Assembly (NCBI GenBank): GCA_951812755.1 | Contig: OX638329.1 | Span: 2,918,522 to 2,982,521, forward strand | Direction: 5' to 3' | Length of the DNA stretch: 64,000 nt | DNA from: an uncultured Latescibacterota bacterium | Lineage (GTDB): Bacteria; Latescibacterota; UBA2968 | In this document: positions 54,157 to 63,465 of the stretch, piece after piece | Layout: each line of letters opens with the position of its first letter | Numbering within the stretch: the first letter of the stretch is position 1 | Notes under the pieces: model-generated | The model's database searches: none | Seen by the model: the letters and a program-made list of their open reading frames with translations, nothing else | Told to the model about the DNA's origin: nothing | Translations under genes and position numbers: made by a program

Positions 54157-56145
54157 ATGGCAAACAATGAACAATTGCTGGCGGAGATTGACCTATCGGG
54201 ATGCCCGTTGGGTACGGTGCTGGATAAGACAGAACCGGATCAGAGTATCGAGGAGCAGTATTTCAAGGGCTGGGGAAATGCGCTGGTCGCACCCCCCAAG
54301 TGGAATATGCTGAGTAACTATCGGGTGGTGAAAGATGGGGACTCAGAAGTGTTGGAGCACACTGCCAAGTCGGATCGGTGTCTGGTGGCGGGTGAACCGC
54401 TGTGGGGAGATTACACGGTGGAAGCGCAGGTGCGGCAGTTGAACGCATATACACAGCCGGGTAATGACGATCCCCATGCGATTGTCGCCCGGTCAGGGGT
54501 TATGGTGCGGTATCAGGATTTGAGGCGGTATTATTATTTTTGTATGGAGGGATTTGATCGGTTTGTGCTCTATCGGAGAGAAGACGAGGCGTGGACGATG
54601 CTTGCGGATCTGCCCAATGGATTTGATAGGGGGCAGTATTACACGCTAAAAGTGGTGTGTGAGGGCGAGCGGTTTGCATGTTATGTGAATGGCGAGCAGG
54701 CATTTGTGGCTTATGACGATCGATTTCCGACAGGGAAAGTAGGCGTGCGTACAAATACGCGGAGTCGCATGCGCGCGGTGCGCGTTACGACGAGTGAATC
54801 TGCCAATGCCGCATACACGAGTCGGTTGGATGCCTATCAAAGAGAGGTAGCTGAGGAGGCGGAGAAGTATCCAAAACCAGTGCTGTGGAAGCGGATTGAT
54901 ATTGGCGAGTTCTGGCCGTGTGAGGTTCGATACGGCGATTTTAGAGGGGCGGGGCAAAAGGAAATTGTGTTGCAAAAGGAGACGGGTGAAGGCGTGCGCG
55001 TTGTGTGCTTGAATTTTGACGGGGAAGTGCAATACGATCGGACTTTTCCCGCTGCAAAAGGACTGCAAAGAACTGTGGTACACGATCTGGATGGGGATGG
55101 GGTGGAAGACTTTATCGGTATTGAAGATGATCGGTTAAAGCTGGTGAGCGGAAAGTCGGGTGAGGTGACGGCGGAAACAGAATTGCCGCGGACGGGACCG
55201 TATCGGGGATACAGGAATGCGAGCATGGGAGATGTTTTGCATTCGCTCAAGGTGATCTGGCCGTGCAAAATTAGAAAGACTGAGAAGGCGCAAGATTTGA
55301 TTTTGCGAGATGGTGACGGCGCAGGTACCGGGTATTCGATCTGGGCATTTGACGAAAATCTGAACTTGCGCTGGCGACAGGACGCGCACAATGCGTGGTA
55401 CGGGATGTATATCTGGTTTTACGACGTAGATGGCGATGGGCGGGACGAAATTTTGCCCGGTTATGATCTGTACGATGGGGATGGAAATCATCTCTGGACG
55501 ATGGAAGGTGCGGAGTATATTGAGGACTCTGGTGGTGCAGGGCATATCGACCACGCTTCCTTTGGGGAATTGGATGGGGATGAGAGCAATGGTCCTGAAA
55601 TCGGGATTGCGGGGAGCGATCCGGGATTTTTCCTGGTGGATGCGCGGGATGGCACACTGTTGCGGCATCACCGCTATGGGCATGTACAGGGGATTTATGC
55701 GGGGAATTTTAGACCCGATTTGCCGGGGTTGGAGATGTGGATGGGCGACCGATGGGGAACTTATGGGGTCATGAATCTGGTGAGTGGTCAAGGGGATCCG
55801 CTATCGCGGATGGAGCCGGATAACATGAGCCAGGGTGGACCGGCTGTGAACTGGGTAGGCGATGGACACGAGTTGCTGTTTGTCAGTACCAGTGCCGAAT
55901 CCTTCGGGTTTTACGATGCACAGTGCCGCAAGGTAATCAAACCCGTGTGCGAGGGCGTGCCATTCGATTGGGCGGGCGGGGTTGTGGAAGATGTGGCGGG
56001 AGATTCGAGGGATGAGATTACGTATGTGCATGATGGCGCGATTTATATTGTGACGCAGGACGCGCCTTATAAGGGCGATAAGATCTACGCGCCTACGCGG
56101 CAGATGGATATTTCGATACCGGGATGGAAGGAGCACGATGCTTGA
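54157..56145 (+). CDS. LamG-like domain plus rhamnogalacturonan-lyase-like propeller
   Basis: 662 residues; GGGAGGAAG lies upstream of the ATG. No signal peptide. Residues about 20-215 resemble a concanavalin-type jelly roll of the DUF1080/LamG group (GDYTVEAQVRQL, GQYYTLKVVCEG, TGKVGVRTN). From about 240 a propeller follows with Ca2+ loops DLDGDGVEDF and DVDGDGRDEIL, and a GGAGHIDHASFGELDGD segment of the PL11 lyase type. It may bind and cleave a pectic side chain. Catalysis is unproven. The last eight bases overlap the start of the next gene. Confidence 0.55.
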   Translation: MANNEQLLAEIDLSGCPLGTVLDKTEPDQSIEEQYFKGWGNALVAPPKWNMLSNYRVVKDGDSEVLEHTAKSDRCLVAGEPLWGDYTVEAQVRQLNAYTQPGNDDPHAIVARSGVMVRYQDLRRYYYFCMEGFDRFVLYRREDEAWTMLADLPNGFDRGQYYTLKVVCEGERFACYVNGEQAFVAYDDRFPTGKVGVRTNTRSRMRAVRVTTSESANAAYTSRLDAYQREVAEEAEKYPKPVLWKRIDIGEFWPCEVRYGDFRGAGQKEIVLQKETGEGVRVVCLNFDGEVQYDRTFPAAKGLQRTVVHDLDGDGVEDFIGIEDDRLKLVSGKSGEVTAETELPRTGPYRGYRNASMGDVLHSLKVIWPCKIRKTEKAQDLILRDGDGAGTGYSIWAFDENLNLRWRQDAHNAWYGMYIWFYDVDGDGRDEILPGYDLYDGDGNHLWTMEGAEYIEDSGGAGHIDHASFGELDGDESNGPEIGIAGSDPGFFLVDARDGTLLRHHRYGHVQGIYAGNFRPDLPGLEMWMGDRWGTYGVMNLVSGQGDPLSRMEPDNMSQGGPAVNWVGDGHELLFVSTSAESFGFYDAQCRKVIKPVCEGVPFDWAGGVVEDVAGDSRDEITYVHDGAIYIVTQDAPYKGDKIYAPTRQMDISIPGWKEHDA

Positions 56146-59100
56146 TATTCGTCGCACGATCGGGTTGTTGATGGTGTTGGGCTTTGGATGTGGAGAGAAG
56201 GAGATGGCTACGCCATCCGCGGATTATGTCTCTGCATTCTATACGGGTGTGTTCGCGCTGGAGGTGGGTGCTTTTGATCGGGCGAATGCCAGTTTGAGCC
56301 GTGCTCTCACAATAGAACCCGATGAACCGGCTGCGTGGGCAAATCGCGGGGTGTTGCAGTTGCGGCGCGGGGATTACGATGGGGCTGCAAAAGACCTGAA
56401 GACAGCGCGTTCACTGATACCCCAAAGCGGCGCTATTGCGATGTTACAGGGATTGGTTGCGCGCAGTAGAGGACAATCCGATACTGCTATCGCATTTTTC
56501 GAGGAAGCGGCGCAACAGGGGCTTGTGAAGGCACAGTACGCACTGATGAAGGAGGTTGAACGACGGAGAGGAGCAGGTAGCGAGCAGGAGGTCTGGACAC
56601 AGTTGGAAGCTCTGATCAAACAGGTACCGCACAATCCCGCGCTGTGGGTTGAGCGGGCGAGGCAAGCGGGTAAACGGGGTGATGAGGAGGCGTTGCGCGC
56701 ATCAGTGGAAAAGTTGGGTGAGTGGGCAGAAGGCTGGCCGGATGCGGCGCGGGAGCAGTTGCGCCGGTTGCAGAGCGAGGCGGCAGAGGGGAAAACTTTG
56801 CACGCGATGTTTTTGCACAATGTGTTATTGCGCGATCATAAGTATCGGCGTGCGCTGGATGCGCTGATTGTGCCGGCTGAACGCCTGGGAGATCCCGTGG
56901 TTGAATTTTTGAAGCTCGACGCGCCCCGGGCCATGCCGTCGCCTGCGGATTTGGATATGTATTTTGAATCCGAGTCCGTTGCGAGTTTGGGGGGAAGTGA
57001 TTGGCAGACGCTCAAGCCTTTCTGGTTAAAAGAAGAGGTAGATGTGGTTGGGGCAAGTGCTTCTCAAGTGCGGGGGACGGAGGGGATTGCGCTCGATTTT
57101 TCCGGTGTGTCGGGAATAAATGGGATGCTGACAGTTGATTGGAATAACGATTTTGCGTTGGATCTGGTGCTGGTGGGGTCAGAGGGTTTTCAATTGTTGC
57201 GGCGTACTGAGGATGGCGGGGTTGAGGATGTGACTGATTCCATCGGGTTGGACGAAGAGGAAATGGCTTATTCTGGCGTGTGGGGTGCAGATATAGAGAT
57301 GGACGGGGATGTCGATTTTGTGTTGGGACGTTCTACTGGTCCGCCTCTCGTGTTGCAAAATAATGGGGATGGTTCGTTTGTGGCGCGAGACCTTTTCGAT
57401 AATGTAGATGGACTGAGGGGTTTTGTGTGGGCTGATGGGGATGGGGATGGCGATCCGGATGCGGCGATGCTGGACCCGGAAGGGCAATTGATTGAGGCGA
57501 TTAATGAACGGGCGGGTGTATTTACGCTGGGGGCGAAAAAGGCGGTGAATGGGATTGCCATAGCAGCGGGAGATCTGGATCGAGACGGGCGCTTAGAGCG
57601 CGTGGTTGTAGATCGAGATGGTGCTGTAATGGCTGTGTCGCAAGGAGGGATTCGCGAGCTAATCCAGGGTGATTCACCTGTTGAGCCAGCCGCGCTTCTC
57701 ATAGCGGATCTGGATAATAATGGTGCGCTGGATCTGGTGTTTGACAAACGCGCCTATCTGGCGTCAGAAACGGCTTACCATTCTCTGGATCTAAAAGCTC
57801 AAGTGACCGGTGTGGCCGATTTGACGGGCGATGGACGGCTCGATTTGCTGGGTGTTTCAGATGCGGGTGAGGCGTTGCAATTGGTGAACCGGGGCGATTT
57901 GGCGTATCACTGGCAGGCGATTCGTCCTGTGGGTGGTAGGGCTCTTGGCGACGGGCGGATCAATGCATTGGGTTTGGGTGCCGAGGTGGAACTGCGTTCT
58001 GGCGCGTTCTATCAGAAGCAAGTGGTTACGGATCCGGTGGTGCATTTCGGGTTGGGGGCTTATACGGGGGCAGATCTCGTGCGGATTGTGTGGCCTAATG
58101 GGATGCCTCAGGTAGAGTTTGATCCGGAGGTGGATCAGGTGGTGCGTGCTGTTCAGCGCTTGAAGGGGTCGTGCCCCTGGGTATTTGCGTACAATGGATC
58201 GGAGATGGCCTTTGTAACAGATTTTCTATGGCGGTCGCCTCTGGGCATGCGGATCAATTCCCAGGTGGTTGCGGGTATTGCTCAGACGGAAGATTGGGTG
58301 AAGATCAAAGGCGATCAGCTATCTGCTCAAAATGGAATTTACGATATTCGGATTACGGGTGAATTGTGGGAGACGCATTTTGTCGATTGGGTGTCTCTTG
58401 TTGCAGTTGATCATCCCGCGGAGACGTCGATTTTTGTGGATGAGCGGTTTGCCCGGGTTGCTCCATCGCTTGCGATTTATGCGACTACGCAGCCTCAATC
58501 TTTTGTTGTTGTGAGAGATGATCGGGGACGCGATGTGACCGATAGGGTACGGGTGCGAGATGGACAGTATGTGGATACTTTTGGGCGAGGCATTTACCAG
58601 GGGGTGACGCGAGAACACTATGTGGAGGTGGTGGTGGGAGACGAGGTGCCCGGGGAAGGACCTCTGTGGCTCGTTGGTCAGGGATGGATTCATCCGACGG
58701 ATAGTTCGATCAATGTGGCGCTGGGGCAGGGTAGCCATCCGCCTCCTCAGGGCCTTTCTCTGCATGTATTTGACGGGTCTGATTGGCGCGTCGCGCATCC
58801 AGATCTGGGTTTTCCTGCTGGGAAGCGCAAGACGGTGTTGATCGATTTGAGCGGCGTTTTTCCGCGCGATGTTCCCCGAAAATTTAGATTGCAGACCAAT
58901 TTGGAGATTTATTGGGATCGTTTGGCGTGGGCTGTGCCGCTGGAAGACAGTGTGATGACGGTTCACTCCGTGCCTTTGGCGCGCGCGCGGTTGCGTTATC
59001 GCGGGTTTTCCCAGGTGGCGGAAGCAGATGCGAGTTCACCCGAGGTGCCAGATTATTACGCGCTCAGCGGGACTTCTCAACTATGGCGGGATCTCGTGGG

Positions 59101-59461
59101 GTATTACACGCGATATGGAGATGTGGAGCCATTGCTGGCACAGGTCGATGACCGATATGTGATTGTGAATGCGGGAGATGAAATCCAATTGCAATTTGAG
59201 GCTTTGCAAGATCCTGGGGATCAGGTGCGGGATTTTGTGTTAAAAGGCGATGGATGGGTTAAAGACGGCGATTATAATACGGCTTTTTCAACAACGGTGT
59301 TGCCTTTGCCTGCGCACGGAGTTTTGACTTATGATCGCGTGCCTAAAACGCTTGAAGATGATCCGGTTTTTAAGCGCAATGCAGAGGATTGGCAACGGTT
59401 TCACACCCGGTATGTGACGCCTGAGCGATTTGACTCGGCGCTGAGGAATGAGAGTCCATGA
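56138..59461 (+). CDS. Lipoprotein with TPR, FG-GAP and ASPIC/UnbV domains
   Basis: 1107 residues. The lipobox is LGFGC with Cys18. TPRs cover about 30-200. An FG-GAP propeller spans about 320-620, with degenerate Ca2+ loops (DIEMDGDVDFV, DGDGDGDPDAAM, DLDRDGRLERV, DLDNNGALDLV). The ASPIC/UnbV segment is at about 625-690 (GLGAEVELRSGAFYQ, LVRIVWPNGM). A further ~400-residue beta-rich part has no assignment. It overlaps genes on both sides (8 bp and 4 bp), so it is translated with the UnbV-like and UnbU-like genes that follow. A surface-facing assembly or redox partner is possible; the function is not known. Confidence 0.82.
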   Translation: MLDIRRTIGLLMVLGFGCGEKEMATPSADYVSAFYTGVFALEVGAFDRANASLSRALTIEPDEPAAWANRGVLQLRRGDYDGAAKDLKTARSLIPQSGAIAMLQGLVARSRGQSDTAIAFFEEAAQQGLVKAQYALMKEVERRRGAGSEQEVWTQLEALIKQVPHNPALWVERARQAGKRGDEEALRASVEKLGEWAEGWPDAAREQLRRLQSEAAEGKTLHAMFLHNVLLRDHKYRRALDALIVPAERLGDPVVEFLKLDAPRAMPSPADLDMYFESESVASLGGSDWQTLKPFWLKEEVDVVGASASQVRGTEGIALDFSGVSGINGMLTVDWNNDFALDLVLVGSEGFQLLRRTEDGGVEDVTDSIGLDEEEMAYSGVWGADIEMDGDVDFVLGRSTGPPLVLQNNGDGSFVARDLFDNVDGLRGFVWADGDGDGDPDAAMLDPEGQLIEAINERAGVFTLGAKKAVNGIAIAAGDLDRDGRLERVVVDRDGAVMAVSQGGIRELIQGDSPVEPAALLIADLDNNGALDLVFDKRAYLASETAYHSLDLKAQVTGVADLTGDGRLDLLGVSDAGEALQLVNRGDLAYHWQAIRPVGGRALGDGRINALGLGAEVELRSGAFYQKQVVTDPVVHFGLGAYTGADLVRIVWPNGMPQVEFDPEVDQVVRAVQRLKGSCPWVFAYNGSEMAFVTDFLWRSPLGMRINSQVVAGIAQTEDWVKIKGDQLSAQNGIYDIRITGELWETHFVDWVSLVAVDHPAETSIFVDERFARVAPSLAIYATTQPQSFVVVRDDRGRDVTDRVRVRDGQYVDTFGRGIYQGVTREHYVEVVVGDEVPGEGPLWLVGQGWIHPTDSSINVALGQGSHPPPQGLSLHVFDGSDWRVAHPDLGFPAGKRKTVLIDLSGVFPRDVPRKFRLQTNLEIYWDRLAWAVPLEDSVMTVHSVPLARARLRYRGFSQVAEADASSPEVPDYYALSGTSQLWRDLVGYYTRYGDVEPLLAQVDDRYVIVNAGDEIQLQFEALQDPGDQVRDFVLKGDGWVKDGDYNTAFSTTVLPLPAHGVLTYDRVPKTLEDDPVFKRNAEDWQRFHTRYVTPERFDSALRNESP

Positions 59462-61254
59462 AGCGGGAAGACAGCGGGATAGATGAGAGACAGCCCAATC
59501 GCGTCGTACGGATTTTTGTGGTGCTGTTTTTTGGGCTATTGCTGGTCGCGCTGGGCGTGATGAAGTGGGGAGGATGGCAAGAGGAGAAAGTGAGTGGCAC
59601 AGGCTTTGAACGATATGGATTTTACCTGGAGGAAGTTGGGAAACAGGTGGGTATCGATTTTGCACATGAAGCTCCTGTGCTGGATGCAAAGCTGGATCAT
59701 ATTATGCCGATTATCGCGTCGATGGGCGCGGCGGTGTCGGTGGTGGATTACGATCGGGATGGATGGCAGGATTTGTATGTGACCAGTAGTCGTAAGGGAA
59801 GATTGAATCGGCTGTATCGAAATTTAGGAGGGGAGGGTTTTGAAGATGTGGCGATTGATTTGGGCGTGGCGGATGTGAATCGAGCAGGCGTGAGCATGGG
59901 GGCTGTGTGGGGTGATTACGACAATGATGGATTTGAAGATTTGTTTTTGTATAAATGGGGCCGTCCCGAGTTGTTTCGCAATCGGGGGGGGAAGGTATTT
60001 GAGCGCGTGACAGAAATAGCGGGTTTGCCCGAGTGGATAAATGCCGGGAGTGCTATTTGGGTAGATTACGACTGCGATGGGTATCTGGACATTTTTGTGG
60101 CGGGTTACTGGCCCGAGTCCCTGAATTTGTGGGATTTGGAGACCACGCAGATGATGCCGGAGAGTTTTGAATATGCGAATAATGGGGGGCGGAAGTATTT
60201 GCTTCGGAATTTGGGCGATGGGACATTTGAAGATGTAACATTAAAGGTCGGGATCACGAGCAGAAGGTGGACACTGGCGGTGGGTGCGGCGGATTTGAAC
60301 AGCTCTGGATTTCCCGATCTGTTTTTGTCCAATGATTACGGGATTTCCGAGTTGTATGTGAATGAGGGCGGAAAGCGATTTGTCGAGATGGGGGAGCAAA
60401 CCGGGGTGGGCCGCCAGCCAAAAAGTGGGATGAATGCCGCGTTTGGCGATGTGTTGAATCGGGGAGATCTGGCAATTTACGAGACGAATATTTCTCAGGC
60501 AGGTGTTCTCATTCAGGGTAATAATTTATGGGTGCCCTTAAGAGGCGAGACCTTGCGGTTTGAAAATTTTGCCGGGGCGATGGGCGTGGATCTGGGGGGA
60601 TGGAGTTTTGGCGCGCAGTTTGGGGATTTGAATAATGATGGGGCGCTGGATCTCGTTTTGACTAATGGATATATTTCGGCAGATGGAAATGGGAATTACT
60701 GGTACGATTTTTCTCAGGTGGCGGGTGGACACAGCGCGATTATTTCAGATGCAAAAAACTGGCCTCCGATGATGGGCAGAAGTCTGGCAGGCCATCAGAC
60801 CAAGCGCGTTTGGGTGAACGACGGGGTGGGGCAATTCGCCGAAGTGGCACAGGCTGTGGGCGTTCGGGACCGATTCGACGGGCGAGCTGTGGTTCTGGTA
60901 GATTTGTGGAACCGAGGGATGCTGGATGTGGTGGTGGTCAATCAACGGGGACCGCTTTTGTTATACCGCAACACAGTGCGAGCAGAGACAAATTGGATTG
61001 GGTTTGATCTGGTTGGACAACAGAGCAATCGCAGTGCGATCGGGGCACGGGTGCAGGTGTTTTGGAACGGAGAGGTGCAGGTGCAGGAGGTGTCGGGCGG
61101 TAGCGGCTATGCCGCGCAAAATCAACGTCCGCTACATTTTGGTTTAGGCGAGGGCGCGGCGGTTGATAGCGTTGCAATACGCTGGCCGTCGGGACAGACA
61201 CAGATGTTTTACGCGCCCGATGTGCGGCGGGTGCATCGGATTTTAGAGAATTGA
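59458..61254 (+). CDS. Membrane-anchored FG-GAP/ASPIC-UnbV protein
   Basis: 598 residues, start overlapping the previous stop (ATGA). One N-terminal membrane anchor lies at about 18-40. An FG-GAP propeller follows with Ca2+ loops DYDRDGWQDLYV, DYDNDGFEDLFL, DYDCDGYLDIFV and DLNNDGALDLVL. The C-terminal ASPIC/UnbV domain is complete (IGARVQVFWNGEVQVQEV, LHFGLGEGAAVDSVAIRW). UnbV-family proteins occur beside UnbU in enediyne clusters and, without such clusters, in Planctomycetes- and FCB-type genomes. Here the UnbU-like gene begins one base after its stop. Confidence 0.87.
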   Translation: MKREDSGIDERQPNRVVRIFVVLFFGLLLVALGVMKWGGWQEEKVSGTGFERYGFYLEEVGKQVGIDFAHEAPVLDAKLDHIMPIIASMGAAVSVVDYDRDGWQDLYVTSSRKGRLNRLYRNLGGEGFEDVAIDLGVADVNRAGVSMGAVWGDYDNDGFEDLFLYKWGRPELFRNRGGKVFERVTEIAGLPEWINAGSAIWVDYDCDGYLDIFVAGYWPESLNLWDLETTQMMPESFEYANNGGRKYLLRNLGDGTFEDVTLKVGITSRRWTLAVGAADLNSSGFPDLFLSNDYGISELYVNEGGKRFVEMGEQTGVGRQPKSGMNAAFGDVLNRGDLAIYETNISQAGVLIQGNNLWVPLRGETLRFENFAGAMGVDLGGWSFGAQFGDLNNDGALDLVLTNGYISADGNGNYWYDFSQVAGGHSAIISDAKNWPPMMGRSLAGHQTKRVWVNDGVGQFAEVAQAVGVRDRFDGRAVVLVDLWNRGMLDVVVVNQRGPLLLYRNTVRAETNWIGFDLVGQQSNRSAIGARVQVFWNGEVQVQEVSGGSGYAAQNQRPLHFGLGEGAAVDSVAIRWPSGQTQMFYAPDVRRVHRILEN

Positions 61255-61255
61255 A

Positions 61256-62074
61256 ATGGATCGAGTGAGCGGGTTCTGGAAATCGGTCTGGACGGGGTTG
61301 CAAAGCCGCTATCTGTCACCGGCATTGATTACGTGCATTCTGATTGGGGGGCAGGTTACTTTTGGCTTTTTGGAGAGTCTGGGGCAAACGCTGACGGCTA
61401 TCCTGAGCAGCGTGCTGGCGGAATTTGCATTGGGACGATTGACATGGGGCGTGTGGCCGGGGCTGGTCAGTGCGTATATCACCGGGATCAGTGTGGGCAT
61501 TTTGATCCGTTCGCCTCTGTTTTGGCCTTATGTGCTGTGCAGTGTGTTGTCCATCGCATCTAAGTATGTGCTGCGATGGCGCGGCAGACATTTGTGGAAT
61601 CCGTCCAATTTTGGGGTGAGTATTATGCTATTTCTCGCTCCTGAAGTGGTGGCGGGGTTGAGCATTCAGTGGGGCAATACCCTGTCGGTAATGGTAATCA
61701 TCTGGATTCTGGGGAGTGTCGCGCTCTGGCGATTGCGGCGGTTTCATATCTGCGCGGTATATGTGATTTCGTTTTTGGCTTTTGCTCTCATTCGTTGCAC
61801 GTTTACCGGACAGGCGTATTTGACGAGTATTGCGCCGATTACAGGACCGATGTATCAGTTGTTTATTTTTTTTATGATTACAGATCCCAAAACGACTGTG
61901 TTGACGCGAAAGGGGCAGTGTCTGGTAGCGTTTTTGGTAGCTTTTGTCGAGATGATTTTGCGCCTGAATGAAGCGATTTACGCGCCGTTTTACGCGTTGT
62001 TTCTCGTGGGACCAGCGGCGAATGTGTTTGAGATATGGCGAAAGGCAAAAGCAACCACAGATGAACACGGATAG
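61256..62074 (+). CDS. UnbU-like integral membrane protein (RnfD/NqrB-type)
   Basis: 272 residues with about eight membrane segments. The start overlaps the flank of the previous stop (TGAAATG). The LWNPSNFGVSIML and FFMITDPKTT motifs are those of the NqrB/RnfD family and of UnbU. RnfD and NqrB carry covalent FMN on a Thr in a SGAT-like motif. I do not see that motif here, so electron transfer should not be assumed. The last codons are made of the CACAGATGAACACGG repeat. Pairing with UnbV-type genes suggests a membrane complex. Confidence 0.75.
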   Translation: MDRVSGFWKSVWTGLQSRYLSPALITCILIGGQVTFGFLESLGQTLTAILSSVLAEFALGRLTWGVWPGLVSAYITGISVGILIRSPLFWPYVLCSVLSIASKYVLRWRGRHLWNPSNFGVSIMLFLAPEVVAGLSIQWGNTLSVMVIIWILGSVALWRLRRFHICAVYVISFLAFALIRCTFTGQAYLTSIAPITGPMYQLFIFFMITDPKTTVLTRKGQCLVAFLVAFVEMILRLNEAIYAPFYALFLVGPAANVFEIWRKAKATTDEHG

Positions 62075-62121
62075 ACACAGATAAAGGAGAGAGGCTGGGG
62101 GCTGGAGGCTGAGGGCTGGTT
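62056..62121. repeat. CAGATGAACACGGATAG repeat followed by GGCTG-rich simple repeat
   Basis: CACAGATGAACACGGATAGA then ACACAGATAA, related to the repeat at 43589, followed by GGCTGGGGGCTGGAGGCTGA (imperfect GGCTGRRGG units). They form the end of one gene and the gap before the next. Confidence 0.6.
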
Positions 62122-62904
62122 GTGTGGTTGTCTCGCGTCTTGCGTTTCACGCCTTTTGATGGGGTGGATTTTTTGGATATAATTGATTTTGTCGTGTTGG
62201 GGGTTGGCGGTTTTTTGATTGGCGTGATGCGCGCGGGATTTGGCGGTGGCATTGGTGTGGTGGCAGTGCCGGTTCTCGCGCTTGCTGTGCCCGCAAAGTC
62301 CGCATTAGGACTTGTTTTACCGCTGTCGCTGGCAACCGATGTGATCAGTGCGCGGTACTACTGGGGGCATTGGGTTGGGGATCATGTCAAGGCATTGATG
62401 CCCGGCATGGTGCTGGGTATTTTGATTGGCGCTGGTATTTTGGATATTGTGCCAGAGGTCTGGTTTCGGCGCATGTTAGGTGCTCTGGCATGCATTTTTG
62501 CAGTGCTACAGGCCCTGAGGGACCGGGTGCTGGTGAATGTGAAACCGCCGGGACCGTGGATGCGTTTTGGCGTTGGCGTGACTTTGGGGGTGGTTTCCAC
62601 ATTGGTTTCTGCAGGTGGTGTAATTTTGATGTTGTACTTGTTGCCGCAGGGTCTGGTTGGACGCACGTTTGTGGGTACGGCATGGATTTTTGGAATTGCT
62701 TTGAATCTTTTGAAGTTGACGCCTTATATTTTTTTGGGATTGATCAATTTTCAAAGTTTGGTGATGGATGTGTGGATGTTACCCGTTTTGTTCCTGGGGG
62801 CTGCGGTCGGGTTGTTTTTGAATCGGCGGTTGTCACCTGTGTGGTTTAACCGAAGTGTGCTGGTTCTGGTGCTGGGAATTGGTCTGAAATTGATGTTGTC
62901 GTGA
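62122..62904 (+). CDS. TauE/SafE-family permease
   Basis: Up to 260 residues from GTG 62122. The upstream sequence is repeat-like and has no clear ribosome site, so the true start may be the TTG near 62173, just before the first membrane segment. Two repeats each begin with a small-residue motif: RAGFGGGIGVVAVPVLAL in the first half and the SAGGVILMLYL segment in the second, as in the TauE/SafE sulfite/sulfoacetate exporter family. About eight membrane segments. The substrate may be an inorganic or organic sulfur anion; it cannot be named. The next gene overlaps its stop region. Confidence 0.82.
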   Translation: MWLSRVLRFTPFDGVDFLDIIDFVVLGVGGFLIGVMRAGFGGGIGVVAVPVLALAVPAKSALGLVLPLSLATDVISARYYWGHWVGDHVKALMPGMVLGILIGAGILDIVPEVWFRRMLGALACIFAVLQALRDRVLVNVKPPGPWMRFGVGVTLGVVSTLVSAGGVILMLYLLPQGLVGRTFVGTAWIFGIALNLLKLTPYIFLGLINFQSLVMDVWMLPVLFLGAAVGLFLNRRLSPVWFNRSVLVLVLGIGLKLMLS

Positions 62905-62912
62905 GGTATTGC

Positions 62913-63455
62913 ATGGGAACTGTTGAACGCGGCCGTTTTTGGACGCTGGCAAATGGTGTTAGTTTGTTGCGCGCGATGCTGACGCTGCCCGCTGTGTGGC
63001 TTATTGCATTGGGGCCAGATTATGTATGGGAAGCATTCGGCGTGGTGGTGGTGATGATTGTCAGCGATTGGATAGATGGATGGCTCGCGCGCAGGTGGGG
63101 CGAAATTTCACAGTGGGGGAAGATTCTCGATCCTCTGGCGGATAAGGTGGCTGTTGGGGCGATTACAATTGCCATGGTTGTGTTCAAAGGTTTGCCCGTA
63201 TGGCTGGTTGCGATCGTTTTGATGCGCGATGTGGTGATTTTTTTTGCGGGGATGTATCTGGTCAGGCGACACGATGTGTTGTTGGCTTCCAATTTTTGGG
63301 GGAAGGCTACGACGCTGGTGATGAGTGGGTTGCTTTTGGCCTATCTTTGGGATGCAGATGTGCTCAAGCCCGCGCTGATTGGCCTGAGTGCCGCGTTGCT
63401 CGCTGTTTCACTGATTAGTTATGGTCGGCAATTTTTTGATATCATAAAAAAATAG
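62913..63455 (+). CDS. CDP-alcohol phosphatidyltransferase (PgsA-like)
   Basis: 180 residues from ATG 62913, six bases after GAGG. A GTG at 62901 is also in frame. The full catalytic motif is present: D55-G56-x2-A59-R60-x8-G69-x3-D73-x3-D77. There are about five membrane segments. It transfers a phosphatidyl group from CDP-diacylglycerol to an alcohol, most likely glycerol 3-phosphate (phosphatidylglycerol-phosphate synthesis); inositol phosphate is an alternative. Confidence 0.9.
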   Translation: MGTVERGRFWTLANGVSLLRAMLTLPAVWLIALGPDYVWEAFGVVVVMIVSDWIDGWLARRWGEISQWGKILDPLADKVAVGAITIAMVVFKGLPVWLVAIVLMRDVVIFFAGMYLVRRHDVLLASNFWGKATTLVMSGLLLAYLWDADVLKPALIGLSAALLAVSLISYGRQFFDIIKK

Positions 63456-63465
63456 CGGAGTCGGT

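Noticed and set aside
56138..62074. Enediyne biosynthesis cluster
   Set aside because: Only UnbV/UnbU-type genes are present. No iterative polyketide synthase, thioesterase or other enediyne gene is visible.
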